Numbered from the stretch's first letter, positions 11,001 to 21,959 are shown. The stretch: 64,000 nucleotides of DNA from Symsagittifera roscoffensis (GCF_963678635.1 NC_087065.1:54898397-54962396), one strand, 5' to 3'. The notes: generated by a model not told the origin, from the letters alone. A program made the numbers and translations.

Positions 11001-12793
11001 GATTGCATAAAAACATCGTCTAAATAGGTGATTGCGTTTTTCTTGAGTATTAGTGGTCTAAAAATTTTGCTCATAAAAGCTGAAAATGCTGCTGGTCCTA
11101 TGGATATTCCATAGAATAAGCGGTTGAATTCATATTGTTGGTTTCCGATAACAAATTGTGTTAAACGTCGTGATTGTTCATCTAGTGGCATTTGATTGTA
11201 TGCACTATTCATATCGGCGGTTGTAAAGTATTTGCCGTTTATTTTTGTTAAAATAACTTGTATTGGTTCAATGGGCCAATTACATTTTGATTCATCTATG
11301 AGTGAATTGAGGTATCTAGCGTCGAGAACGATTTTTAATGATTCTCCTTTAGCTAGAATGATAACGGGGTTGATAAATGTGTTGCCTTTTGGTTGTTCTT
11401 CTTTATTAACTGGTGATATAATGTTGTATTGTTCTAAAATATCGAGTAATCTGTTCACTTTATCATGTAAGTGAATTGGTACTTTACTTGCTCTCTGTTT
11501 TTTGAAAACTGCGTCTGGTTTTAACGGGAGATGTAGTGATGAACTGATTTTGCCAACATCAAATTTTGATGTTGCATAGACTGATGAATATTTAATTAGC
11601 TGTTTGGCTAACTTTTCGAATTCGTCTTGTGTTATTTGTGAATGTTGGAAATTAAACATTGTTAAAAATTTCTGTTGGTCCTCTGTGTAGTTACTTATGT
11701 TGAATGTAGGTTTGAAGTATGGAGTTTTTGTGAAATAATCCGTATTTCTGTTTTCGTTACTTATTATATTATTTATAGATAATTCTTCATTAAGAATTGT
11801 AGATTGGCAAATATCTAGTAATTGGAGTATATTATTTACGCGATAGGCTTTTTCGTGTATTGGTGATATTGTAGCGTTGGTTTCACAATATCCTAAAAGT
11901 CCTAAAGGTAATGTTACTTGGTAAGGTGTGTTGTTATAGACATGTAAGGAAATGATATCGGAATTCGAATTTTTCAAAAATTTTATGGATGAGATTGTGA
12001 TTTTGAAAAATTTGTGAATAGGTTTGAATTCAAATTCTGACATATAAAATTTTTGTTTGTTTTGTTCTTTATCATATTGGTGAACTTGTTTGATTGAAAA
12101 ATTATAGATATTTCCTGATAGTGGTTTTAGGTGTTTTCTTTGTTGGTTAAATATCGGGTAGAATTTTGAAAAGAATGGTGGTTGTTTATTTAATCTTTGA
12201 AAAAATGTTAAGGATGTTTCTTTTGTTTTTGTATATTTATCTTTGATTAATATTTTACTATTTAGTATGTTAATTGTTGGTATATACTTCGAAATAAATG
12301 GCATTCCAATGATATTATATTTAATATCAGTGATATGGAATATTTGTTTAAATGGCTTATTTAAAATTTTGCTTTGTTCCATTGTTCTGGTGGGGAGGAG
12401 AAATAATTGGATTTTTCCGTAGTTTATCAATGTTGATCCTTGTGCTGTTGCTAACTTACTGGAGGTTTCAAGAGGTGTTAGCTTTGGGTGTAAAGTTTTT
12501 ATTTCATTCCATGTGGGGATGTTTATTATGTTTGATTCTGCTCCTGAATCAATTAAAAAATCTATTTCAAGGTCTGGTGGTTGAAATTCTTTATTTCTTG
12601 GGCTTTCTAAGAGAAATGGTATTGTCCAAATTTTTTCTTTGGGTTGTTCTTTTTGTATATTTTGATAAATATGGTTTGTATTCAAGCATTTTGTTTCGGT
12701 ATTTTTATTGGTTTGATCTGTAGTGTTAATCTCGTTTGTTTCTTGCGTCGTTGGTGTGGAATTTATGGGTGTAGTGTAATAATTTTGAAGTGT
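8015..12793 (-). pseudogene. pol: Gag C-terminus-protease-RT-RNase H-integrase, copy A (nonsense)
   Basis: On the minus strand one frame runs from the breakpoint near 12793 to 8015, broken only by TAA at 10091-10093, where copy B has CAA. It encodes, in order, a retropepsin-like protease with DSGA, an RT with YLDD, RNase H with CDAS and TDHK motifs, and, after the stop, an integrase with the Cys pair of its zinc domain, the D,D35E core and a KGPY module. Unlike copy B, the protease-RT junction is in one frame, which shows that the copy B frameshift is a mutation. One codon (Asn in GHN) is missing in the RT thumb region. The stop separates RT/RNase H from integrase, so this copy cannot supply integrase. 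Confidence 0.9.
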
Positions 12794-14412
12794 AAATTTA
12801 TGGCAGTTCTTTATTCTTTGTTATTTCAGACTTGTAATTTCCGATAATTACGGTTAATTTGCGTATGATATGAATTGCTGTCAATCAGCAGCCAGCTACC
12901 CAAAACCGATCTACCTCAGAACCGAAACGAGGCAGAATAGGTGACAACTAATGACCATTAACCTTGAGTTTCGTTGACATACTTTTTCTAGAAATTTCAC
13001 AAAACTTAAATCATATGTGAATATTTGGAGCTGTGAAAACTCTTGGAGTTTGACTTGGCCCCACATCATTTTAAACGTAAATATATTTTTTTAAAAGTGA
13101 AATTGATACACTATCTTTTAAAGTTTTTCGTTTTCAATGCTACGGTATTAGTGATCTTACCTTCCTCCGCTACTTGCTCAACAACGTGCTATTTTTAAAA
13201 TTGTTATCCAGAGTTTTTCCGTTGACAGCGAGTTTATTTATTTGAATAACTTTTAAGCACTATTTAGAGAGCTCCAAATCTGATTTTTTTCTTAAAATTC
13301 TCTAGAAATTGCGTTCATTGGCTACCTTCCCTATTACTTTTGGTAAATGAGACAATATTGACCCTCGCTTACTGCTTTTGTTCAAAAAAAATCATAGAGC
13401 TTTAATCTTGTATATATATATTTTTTAGTAAAATAAGATGATTTGAAACAGCTTTTTTGCCTATGTGCTGAATGTGGTTCCAACAATTCAACCAATAAGC
13501 AAAACATACTTTCACATAACTTTTATTTACCTTTTTCCGTTCCATAATTTAATCTAATATGAAAAACAACTTTTTAGTTCAGTTTGAAATTTTTAGTGTC
13601 AGTAAAGTTTAGGCGCAATTGTTCATTTTTCCGAGGTACGGTTGCATCTGATAACTAACTCTTTTTTTCTAAAAAGGTCCAAGTTTGTTTTCGCGAACAA
13701 TTTTATTTCGTTGGTTATGGGAAAGCTTGGCAAAACTGTTATGACAATGAATGACTATTTATCTTAAATGCTGGTTCAAATTAAATTTGGCGAAACTATT
13801 TCCTCTTTTTCAGCCCAAATTAGAGTCACGAGTTTAATTAACCATTTACGCAATATTTGATTGATAAAGATACTAAAAAACAGTTAGATTTCGGTAATTC
13901 AATTTTTTAGAGGTTTCCAAAAGGTTATCTGTTTTTTGAACATCTAGAATCGTCTAATTTGGCCCCACCTACCATAAAAACAAATTAATTTTCTTTTATG
14001 CTAAATTTTTTCGAATAAGTTTTTTTGTTTTATTTTTATTGCTAAGATTGCCGTGGTCGGAACCTTTTCTGTTACTTGCAGAGCAACATGCCATTCTTGT
14101 TTATATTATTCAATTGTTTTGGTTGGCCTGCGATTCTATTTGATTTTATATTTTGATGGCTCTTTTTAGAAAACTCCAGGCCATAACTCTCTAAATTTGC
14201 GTTTATTTGTTACCTCCGCAACGCATTGGGTAAATTATTAAATGCTGGCCCCGAAGGCGCACTGAAAAATATTTAGATAGTCAAAACGGTGCAACAACAT
14301 GGTATCAAAGTAGGGACCTTTTGGCTAGTGAGGGTGTTGAATTGTTGAGGGTATCGACCTTTTGTCTGGAGAAGGTGCCGAAAGCATTCAGTCAGAAAAC
14401 ATGCATTAATTT
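12794..14412. other. AT-rich sequence with degenerate repeats
   Basis: This lies between the broken end of copy A and Gy-2. No ORF with coding character is visible. It contains two degenerate copies of a roughly 300-bp repeat (see 13050-14260). Near 14310-14390 there is a short imperfect duplication around GACCTTTTG and GGTG.GAA. Nothing else is assigned. Confidence 0.5.
13050..14260 (+). repeat. Pair of degenerate direct repeats
   Basis: Blocks at about 13050-13380 and 13955-14260 share, in the same order, TTGGCCCCAC near the start, a C/GTTACTTGC-AACA stretch in the middle, and AATTGCGTT followed by TACCT near the end. They are about 905 bp apart, heavily diverged and noncoding. They are probably old copies of one mobile repeat. 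Boundaries are approximate. Confidence 0.45.
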
Positions 14413-14643
14413 TGTCAGGGGCTACAATATGTTCAGTTGTCAATCATCATCTTAGTGTCAATCATTCGAGTTGCTATTATTAGTTCCCAGACCTTAATCA
14501 AGTGTGAGACTGGTACCTGCCTGTCAATCAACTAAAGCTGTCTAGCTGTTAAGTGTTGACCTCTAAGTTCACTCTCTTATTTATGCGAACTAGAATTCAG
14601 TCAATTAACTATTTAACAGCCACCTTTTTACAAACCCTTGTTA
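14413..14643 (+). repeat. Gy-2 5' LTR
   Basis: A 231-bp LTR starting TGTCAGGGGC and ending CCCTTGTTA. The target duplication ATTT sits immediately upstream. An in-frame ATG (14583) continuing into Gag lies inside the LTR, so Gag could begin within LTR-derived leader sequence. Confidence 0.92.
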
Positions 14644-16217
14644 TGGCGCAGCCAGCGGATGGTGGGGGGAAAAACCCCCTTGGAATTGTGGCTTTCTGGC
14701 CTCCAAATCAGGCGGAACCACAACTGTTATGGGAACACTGGAAACAACGATTCCATTGGGCGATGGTGGCGAAACATGGAATAGTCTCGTCAGAATACTA
14801 CTTTGCATCGACATTAACTGAAGCACAGATTACAGACCTGGGGGACATTGGGGGAAAACCACGGGCAGAAGGTGAACGTACACTAATATCAAATCTGTAT
14901 TTATGCCTGGGACATGAGGGACAGAGAGCATTGCATAACCAGCATCCACATTTAGATATGAAAACAATACGATACCCACGGTTTTTGGATATATGTGTAG
15001 CTCTCTTTCAGAAAGAGCGGAACGAGACGTACGAGATGTACCAAATGTTGTCGAGGAAACAAAAGGAGGGTGAGAGTCTAGAATCGTTCTATGCAGAACT
15101 TAGCGGAATGGCGGCAAGATGCAACTTGGGCACCCAGGAGCGGAAAATGGTGAGAGACATTTTTATTTTCAACATGAGGAACAGGGACGCGCAGAACGAG
15201 CTGTGTAGGGAAACCAAAACCCCGGAAGAAGCATTGCGAATCGCAATGTCATACGAAAGAGGAGACAAATACGCAAGGAGCTACAAGGGGGCCGTATCCG
15301 GTTCCACGGGAATGGCGCATCCATCGCCAGGGGGTTCTCTACAGATTAAAACGGAACCAGTCAGCAATATTCGCGGATCCAGGGGACGAGGAATGCCAAG
15401 GGGACGGGGTCAGTATCCAAATCGTGGAGAAGGTCGAACACAAGATCGAGTGCAAGAGCGCAGATGTTACAACTGCGATCAACCGAATTTCACCCCAGAA
15501 CACCGACAACGATGCCCAGCAAGAGCCGTCACATGCAACTTCTGCAAGAAGATTGGGCACTTTGAGAGGACTTGCCGAGGAAAACGACAATCCAGGGGGG
15601 GACAACCGGTTGGATTGATCCAAGGGGATGAGTTTGTCGACGAGGAAGATACACCCTCGGATGACGTGGAGCCCCAAGCTGCGGCAAGTTCAGTTGGTTT
15701 CGTCAAACGAGAACATCACAGCTGGTCGTCAGAAAGTTCGGACGATTACATGGTTATGGCAATTCGACGGAAGAAGGAAACGATGTTGAAAGTTGCCGGG
15801 CCTAAACTCAAAGTATTCATTAATGGGCACCCGATGAACATTTGGATCGACAGTGGATCGCCGATATCCATTCTAACACTAGAAGATTTGAGAAGAACAG
15901 TGGGAAGAGCGGGAATCAACTTGAAGCAGGATAACACTGACGATGACGAATTTCGAGATTACAGTAACAATCGGATCAAGATGTTGGGCAGAATGGAACT
16001 CGAGTTAGCATCAAACGGCTGGAAGACGACAGCAGAAGTCCGAGTCATTGGGGGGACCAGACCGTCCATCGTGGGACGTGATTTGATGGGTAAACTTGGA
16101 CTACAGTTGATGCAAGCAGATCCAAGGGGGGAGGTCATGAACATCCAGGGGGCGGAGGACATTTCATGCAAGGAGGGACACGATGAACCAGAGGAGGAGC
16201 AGATGGATCAATGGTAG
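14643..16217 (+). CDS. gag: Gy-2 Gag-protease
   Basis: The chosen ATG is at 14643, formed by the last base of the LTR plus the TG of the primer-binding site. An alternative in-frame ATG is at 14583. The N-terminal region (about residues 1-220) is a capsid-like Gag domain, followed by a Gly/Arg-rich nucleic-acid-binding stretch. Then come a Cys-rich finger (CYNC) and a CCHC knuckle (C-X2-C-X4-H-X4-C, about residues 298-311). A retropepsin active site DSGS follows near residue 403. Gag builds the particle and the protease cleaves it. The frame ends at TAG 16215-16217, but codons continue in the same frame into RT, so the stop is either a mutation or a readthrough site. Confidence 0.88.
   Translation: MAQPADGGGKNPLGIVAFWPPNQAEPQLLWEHWKQRFHWAMVAKHGIVSSEYYFASTLTEAQITDLGDIGGKPRAEGERTLISNLYLCLGHEGQRALHNQHPHLDMKTIRYPRFLDICVALFQKERNETYEMYQMLSRKQKEGESLESFYAELSGMAARCNLGTQERKMVRDIFIFNMRNRDAQNELCRETKTPEEALRIAMSYERGDKYARSYKGAVSGSTGMAHPSPGGSLQIKTEPVSNIRGSRGRGMPRGRGQYPNRGEGRTQDRVQERRCYNCDQPNFTPEHRQRCPARAVTCNFCKKIGHFERTCRGKRQSRGGQPVGLIQGDEFVDEEDTPSDDVEPQAAASSVGFVKREHHSWSSESSDDYMVMAIRRKKETMLKVAGPKLKVFINGHPMNIWIDSGSPISILTLEDLRRTVGRAGINLKQDNTDDDEFRDYSNNRIKMLGRMELELASNGWKTTAEVRVIGGTRPSIVGRDLMGKLGLQLMQADPRGEVMNIQGAEDISCKEGHDEPEEEQMDQW
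14644..14661 (+). other. Gy-2 primer-binding site candidate
   Basis: TGGCGCAGCCAGCGG follows the LTR with no spacer, as expected for a tRNA 3'-CCA complement. I could not assign the tRNA. The site is also the start of Gag coding sequence. Confidence 0.6.
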
Positions 16218-19200
16218 TCATACTTCAGTAAGCTATTCCCAAAACTTTTTACTAGAGTTGGAAAAATTAGGAACTACAAAGTTCAAGCGGAATTTTTCAA
16301 AAATCTTGTACCAGTGCAGCAGAAGGGACGGAGAGTGCCGGTAACGCTCCAAGAAAAAGTGGACAAAGAAATTGATAAGCTATTAACTCAGGGACACATA
16401 GAAAAATTGAAAGAGTGTTCGGATCGATATTTTGTTTCTCCGATCGTCATCACCGTGAAAAAAGACGGGTCCGTAAAATTAGCATTGGAATCACGAGAAC
16501 TTAACAAACAAGTGCATAAAAACAAATATCAGATGCCAAATATAGAAGAACTACAATAGGACAACTTATATCCGAGAAAAAACAAGGGGAGGTGTACTTT
16601 ACTACGATGGACCTAACGTACGCGTATGGGCAACTACCGCTTAGTGAAGAGACAAGCGTGCACTGTAATTTTTCTTTGGTGGGCGGACGGTCGACAGGAA
16701 CTTACCGTTTCCGAACAGGGTTTTACGGGCTAACGTCAATGCCGGCAGAGTTCCAGCGAGTAATGGACTCAATCTTGAACGAATTCCCACAAGCGAACGC
16801 GTTCATTGATGACATTTTGGTTACAACCAAGGGAACGGAAGTAGAACATATCTCCTTGGTTGAAAAGATCCTCCGGAAACTAAACCACGAAAATATATCC
16901 TTGAAGTTACCTAAATGCGAGTTTGCGAAACGCGAATGCGAGTGGCTTGGCCATCGTATAACCGAAACGGGGGTCACGCCTCTTAAACGAAAAACATCGC
17001 CGATAGACGCACTAAAAGCTCCTAAAACAGTAACGCAACTAAAGTCATTTATGGGCTCAATCCACAGCTTGCATAAATATTTACCGGCGATAGCGGAGAT
17101 GTCAGCTCCATTAAGGCCACTCCTCAGCAAGAAAAACGAGTATAACTGGACCGCGGAATGTGAAAATGCTTTCCAAAATATTAAAGTGGGGGTAGCGAAC
17201 ATCGTTGAATTAAAACACTTTGATATTCATAAGGACATTAGAGTTGTTTGCGATGCAAGTCACAACGGCCTTGGAGCGGTGTTAGAGCAATTGGGTACAG
17301 AAGGGTGGCGCCCTATATCTTTTGCATCACGATTCTTAAACGCAGCCGAGAAAAAATATTCCACCAACGAGCTGGAAATGCTGGCGGTGGTATGGGGGGC
17401 CGAGTATTTCAGAAATTACATCCTAGGAAGATCATTTACAGTCATTACCGATCATAAGGCTTTAATTTCATTACTTAACGGAAATAACAAGAAAAACAAA
17501 ACACTTTTTTCAAGACTAACACGTTGGCTGGACAGACTGATTCCTTTTGACTTTGTAATAGAACACAAATCGGGCGCCAAGATAGGATTGGCAGATTATT
17601 TGTCAAGGCATCCTAGCGAACCCCCTAAACCGATAAGTCAATATGATAATTTGTTCACCGTGGCAAAAATCGCTTCGATCAGAAAATCCCTTGGTTTTTC
17701 AAAGGAATTAAAACCCCTTGGTAAACGAAATTATCAAAATACTGAAGAAACTGGTTCTAAACAGTCTAAACGATTTTCATCCAATCACAAGCGAGAACGA
17801 ATAACATGCATTCAACCAGCGACGGTTGAGGGCGGAAAGTCATGCGTGAAGACAGCGTCCAATAGGAAACGATCAATTTGCATATTGCGTAAATCAAAGA
17901 AATCCAAGGGACATTCAGTGTGCTCTATATATTGTTCCCTTGGAAGACGGTTAAATTTGCCTAAATCAAAACACTCAAACAAAATGGATAGCGACTCTAA
18001 TTGTTCTTTCCCAGTATTTGAAATTGAAAATGTTGAAAATGTTACAATCGATTCCCAAACTAACAATCCGAATATACTACAACCTCAGATCAACTCTCCA
18101 CTTAGACTAGACGAAAACTTATTGAGTAGCGATGAAATAACTATCATTAACCCTGAAATTATTGCAATTACTAAAAACACACGGGATTCAAAAGTTAATA
18201 CAGTACTTTCCATACCTTCGAAATTTCCAGGCGAGCTTTTTCCTACTGTTAATCCGAATCAGCAAATTATGTCCATCATTCCCCGTGATTGCAAGGTTAT
18301 TAAGAAGTCTCAATCGTTACCAGAACTTTTTAATTTAGAATTTGTTGCCTCGAACATACCAGCGGATGTAAACTTGTTACGAGTGAAAGAAGCATTGGAG
18401 AAGAAGACTAACTTGAAGGAAGAACTCCTGAAGATTGGGAAATACTGGGCTCAATATGCTAACGATCTGTCGTTACGGGACGATTGTGTGTGGTTGGACG
18501 GACGATTGGTCATCCCTTTACCCTTACAAGTCCCAGTTGAATCACGGATACACTATTACCATCATGGTAAAAGAAACATGTTCGAAGCAGCTCGGGACGT
18601 CTGGTACCCTTATATGTACCGAAGTTTGGCAGCAAAGGCCACGTACTGTCAGCAATGCACGGAAGCGGGTAAGAACCTGAAACCGTTATTACCCAAGGGC
18701 GACATGGGAAAGGTTCCAGAACCAAGGGAACCCAATGAATGTTTACAGTTGGATTTCTGGGGGCCGATAAATTATTTGAATGAAACTAAGAAATATGTTT
18801 TGGTTGCTACGGACCGATTCTCAAGGTGGCCGTCAGCAATGGTTACTACTACTAATACGTCAGATAAGGTCTTAAAGTTCCTTGTTAAGTACATATCGCA
18901 TCATGGAGTACCTCGGAAGATCCACGTTGATCAGGGATCATGTTTTACCTCTAATAAATTTAAAAGCTTCTGTAACGAGGAAGGCATCGAGCTAATGTAC
19001 TCCCCAGTAAATGACCATCGAGGCACGGGGTCCGTTGAACGGACGATAGGAAGTTTGAAAAATTTTGTCTTAACATATGCGACAGAAAAAGAACATAAAT
19101 CTCTAGAATCTATGGTCGATAAAGCACTAGGCGCTCTACGATTCTCCAAAAATGCAACTACTAAATTAACGCCTTTTGAAGCTCACCACGGCAGGGAGGC

Positions 19201-20203
19201 CAATACTGTTTTACGAAATCTAACGAAAAAACCAAGTTTGAAGAATTTGAATTGGAACAACGTCCTAAAACAAAAATGTTTGTGTTTAGACGAAAATGAT
19301 CCTGAGTTGAGCAAAGTTGCATTCCCTCAGCATTCAAATTGGGAGGAGAGGTCGGATCTAACATACGCTCCAGCCTTGCGAAGGGCCCCTATCACGCTGG
19401 ATAGTGACCAACAAATGGACGCATGTCCAAGGGGGGAATCGGAAGTTGCCCCACACACCCAAGGGAGTGGAGACACTGGACCTAACATCCAGGGGAGTGG
19501 AAAAGGACGAAATCTATACCAGCGTACTACCAGCAAGACCCTAAATCGGTATAAATTACTAAAGTCAAACGTAATCTCTGAATCCGAACATACTTTTAAA
19601 CTTAAAAACGGATCCGTTCTTAGGAAAAGTGCAGTGGCATCAAAACCGAAACATGACCTTCCCAAGAAACGGAAGCCGGCCACGCTCAAGGATATGCTAG
19701 CGAGCGCAAAAAGAGGGGCAGTAGTGAGCCCGAAATCAAAACGAGCTAAGACCACGCAGACAGTCCAATTAGCCACCTTCGAGTCCGACAGTTCGGATAC
19801 GGAAGACAATCTGCCATTAAACATTCCGGTACGACTACCGGTAGAATTGCTAGCGAGGCGCGAGGCAATTGCAGCGGGACAAGGCCCAAGCGGCAGTACG
19901 ACAGGAGTGGGAGGAGGAACGGGAGCTAAAGCTAAATCCAGAGTGACAAGAGCTAAGCGAGGAAAAGGGGGCCAAAGTAAACAATTGAAGGAAAGCCAGG
20001 AACGTCCAGCGTTAGCGGCGCGGGAGTGTCTTGTAAATAGCAGTCAGGAGGAGGAAGTTGAATCAGGAAGCCAAAGTGAAAGCTCGGGAACCAGGAGGAG
20101 TACTAGAAGGAGAAAGCCAGTAGACAAAATGGGAGGAGTTATGATCGAAACCATCCAGGGGGCGGAACAACCAGGAACACATCCAGGGGGAGAAGGGAAA
20201 TGA
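16218..20203 (+). pseudogene. pol: Gy-2 RT-RNase H-integrase (frame break)
   Basis: The frame of Gag-protease continues past the TAG with the N-terminal RT region to a TAG at 16557-16559. From about 16560 RT continues in another frame, open to 20203, so one or two bases have been lost or gained near 16555. The long frame has FIDD (16802-16813), RNase H CDAS (Asp codon 17252), a Lys/Ser-rich then acidic linker of about 230 residues, an integrase zinc region (HH...C-X2-C, about 18550-18660) and a DDE core with Asp codons 18752 and 18929 and Glu 19037 (D,D35E). A long C-terminal extension is rich in Lys, Ser and Gly, with a basic RRSTRRRKP end. Without a frame correction RT is not made. Confidence 0.85.
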
Positions 20204-20387
20204 ACTTATTTCACATTATTCGAAAACTCGTTAACCCAGGGAGAGGGATGGCCATAAAGCCTAAAACTCAAATTGTTAAAAACTGATAGTTGTTTGTTAT
20301 ATGATAGTTGAGGCGGCAGGTTGAAGATGTGGTTATTATACTTAAATTTAAATTACTATGTATTTAAATTTTACATCCATACGGAAA

Positions 20388-20618
20388 TGTCAGGGGCTAC
20401 AATATGTTCAGTTGTCAATCATCATCTTAGTGTCAATCATTCGAGTTGCTATTATTAGTTCCCAGACCTTAATCAAGTGTGAGACTGGTACCTGCCTGTC
20501 AATCAACTAAAGCTGTCTAGCTGTTAAGTGTTGACCTCTAAGTTCACTCTCTTATTTATGCGAACTAGAATTCAGTCAATTAACTATTTAACAGCCACCT
20601 TTTTACAAACCCTTGTTA
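20388..20618 (+). repeat. Gy-2 3' LTR
   Basis: Reads identical to the 5' LTR over 231 bp and is followed by the target duplication ATTT. The 184 bp between the pol stop and this LTR hold no ORF. ACGGAAA directly before the LTR is a weak polypurine candidate. Confidence 0.92.
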
Positions 20619-20798
20619 ATTTCCAGCTCAGCAATGAAGGGATAATTGGAATCTGCTTTTGACAAAGCAGACTTCAATGCAGTCGCTAATATTTAGATTC
20701 TAGGCATCAAAATGTTTTTTTTTTTTACAAAATTGAGGCCAGATCAAAATGCTTGCAAGTTGTGTATTTAAATATCTTTGTTGACTAGAAAGTTTCAG

Positions 20799-21080
20799 GT
20801 TATCTACAAGAGACTCATGATAGACTATCAAGAAGTGATGAAACTGGAACTGGACTCGGCATCAGAAGCGGGTGGAAATGGAGATGGAGGCTCCCAATTG
20901 GGATCAAATCGCAAGACATCAATCGGTCAGAGGTCAATCGGACAGAGGTCAATAGAACAGAGGTCACAATTGGGCACTAAAGGTGGCAGCAAACGGCAAT
21001 CATTAGGAGGAATGTCAAGAATTCAGACGAGTAACAAACCAGGGTCAATTGGAGGTGCCAGTTCATTGCGCAGATTATGA
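20799..21080 (+). CDS. Probable last exon of a host gene
   Basis: An acceptor TTTCAG ends at 20798 and the exon is open for 93 codons to TGA 21078-21080. It encodes a polar segment (starting VIYKRLMIDYQEV), then a Gly/Ser-rich tail with a tandem SIGQRS/SIEQRS repeat and an Arg/Leu end. Composition and codon order differ from the AT-rich surroundings, and no stop interrupts it. I do not recognise the protein. The upstream exons are not seen; Gy-2 lies just upstream and would sit in the preceding intron. The MITE insertion begins 35 bp after the stop, so it is in the 3' UTR or just beyond. Confidence 0.5.
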   Translation, partial: VIYKRLMIDYQEVMKLELDSASEAGGNGDGGSQLGSNRKTSIGQRSIGQRSIEQRSQLGTKGGSKRQSLGGMSRIQTSNKPGSIGGASSLRRL

Positions 21081-21115
21081 TCCTTGAAGCGATGTCTAAT
21101 GACTACCTTCCAACA

Positions 21116-21123
21116 CTCGCTTG
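21116..21123. repeat. Target-site duplication of MITE 1
   Basis: CTCGCTTG here is repeated at 21952-21959, directly flanking the outer inverted-repeat element. Confidence 0.75.
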
Positions 21124-21951
21124 GGGGCAGTACAACAGTGCTGAAGTACAACAGTGCCGAAAATGAAAACTTTGTTCAACAGTGCCGAATATTTGAATAA
21201 ATTTCAACATATTAAGTGCGGCAATCAAAAATTAAACGGCGATCAATTACAATCTTAAATGAGACTTTAATGTTTCGAGCGAGAAAATTTGCATCTTAGA
21301 CGTTTTGGTGCCAAATTAATTGTTTAATTTGCAGTTGCAGACATATTGGCGCCAAAATTGGAGTGATTTTCTTTGATAATTAGCGTCATTAATTTCTCGC
21401 TCTTTAGAAAATGCGTGTAAATTATTCTGAAATTTTTCCGCCTTTTTCGGCACTGTTGTACTTCGGCACTGTTAAACGGGGTGCCGGACATCAAGCCGAC
21501 GGGATTTCAAGCCGAATCGTTAAATTAGGGACTTCAAGCCGAAAATTTTCTCATTAAGTCATGAAATCAGGTTATTTTGAAAACTTTTTTTTACAGAATT
21601 TCTCAATTTCATTATCTTCAACCGGTAATTAGTAGCGTTTTCACGAAATTTAAACCTCCAAGTGAAGTTTAGGAAAGTTGAAAAATAAAACACGGTTGGA
21701 GGTAATTTTCTTGTTTATAATTTATGCATTTCAAAAAACGGCTGATATTATTAACTAATGCCAATCCAAAGTAGTGCATTGTCATAAATAACGCTTATTA
21801 CGGACTGAACTAGCCTAAGATTTTGAAAAGAAACGTTTTACAGATGAAAAAATAATTATTTGAGGTGCTTGTAAAGTTTAATTTTCGGCCTGTAGTCCCT
21901 TCGGCTTGAAGTCCCGTCGGCTTGTTGTCCTAGACCCTGTTAAACGCCCCC
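21124..21951. mobile_element. MITE 1 (outer), interrupted by MITE 2
   Basis: The left end GGGGCAGTACAACAGTGC and the right end, read in reverse complement as GGGGGCGTTTAACAGTGC, form long terminal inverted repeats. Each continues into a second shared block, AAGTACAACAGTGCCGAAAA. The element is flanked by the 8-bp duplication CTCGCTTG. Without the inserted MITE 2 and its duplication it is about 360 bp and noncoding. GG-rich ends with an 8-bp duplication fit Merlin-type or a divergent hAT-type transposase; I cannot choose. Sequence-related segments occur inside it as inverted copies. Confidence 0.75.
21479..21937. mobile_element. MITE 2, nested in MITE 1
   Basis: A 459-bp noncoding element. 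The ends are GGGTGCCGGACATCAAGCC and, in reverse complement, GGGTCTAGGACAACAAGCC, followed on both sides by repeated CAAGCCGA-type units. It is flanked by the 9-bp duplication TGTTAAACG (21470-21478 and 21938-21946), which is part of the MITE 1 right inverted repeat. Insertion order is therefore clear: MITE 1 first, then MITE 2. A 9-bp duplication and GG ends would fit Merlin or Mutator-like mobilisation. Confidence 0.78.
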
Positions 21952-21959
21952 CTCGCTTG

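Larger units (their letters stand above)
1..12793 (-). mobile_element. Giant env-bearing Ty3-like retroelement, copy A (partial)
   Basis: This segment matches copy B (46498-59250) in inverted orientation at high nucleotide identity, with the same gene order: Gag C-terminus and protease, RT, RNase H, integrase, two small hydrophobic ORFs, an AUG-less ORF, envelope and the last ORF. The window begins inside its 3' noncoding region, so its 3' LTR lies outside. Similarity to copy B stops near 12793, inside the linker before the protease, so the 5' LTR, leader and most of Gag are missing here. The breakpoint is abrupt, with unrelated AT-rich sequence beyond it. Lesions are a nonsense codon in pol (10091-10093) and a 30-bp insertion carrying stops in the last ORF (near 2660). 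Confidence 0.93.
14413..20618 (+). mobile_element. Ty3/gypsy retrotransposon Gy-2
   Basis: A 6,206-bp element with two 231-bp LTRs (14413-14643, 20388-20618) that I read as identical, flanked by the 4-bp target duplication ATTT (14409-14412 and 20619-20622). Internal coding order is Gag, protease, RT, RNase H, integrase, the Ty3/gypsy order. Base composition is visibly less AT-rich than the surroundings. Identical LTRs mean recent insertion, yet the reading frame has a TAG between protease and RT (16215-16217) and a frame change in RT near 16560. It inserted about 180 bp upstream of a probable host exon in the same orientation. Confidence 0.93.

Noticed and set aside
12352-12723. 123-aa frame antisense to the protease region (also 46565-46936)
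   Set aside because: Antisense shadow with a hydrophobic bias produced by AT-rich codons.
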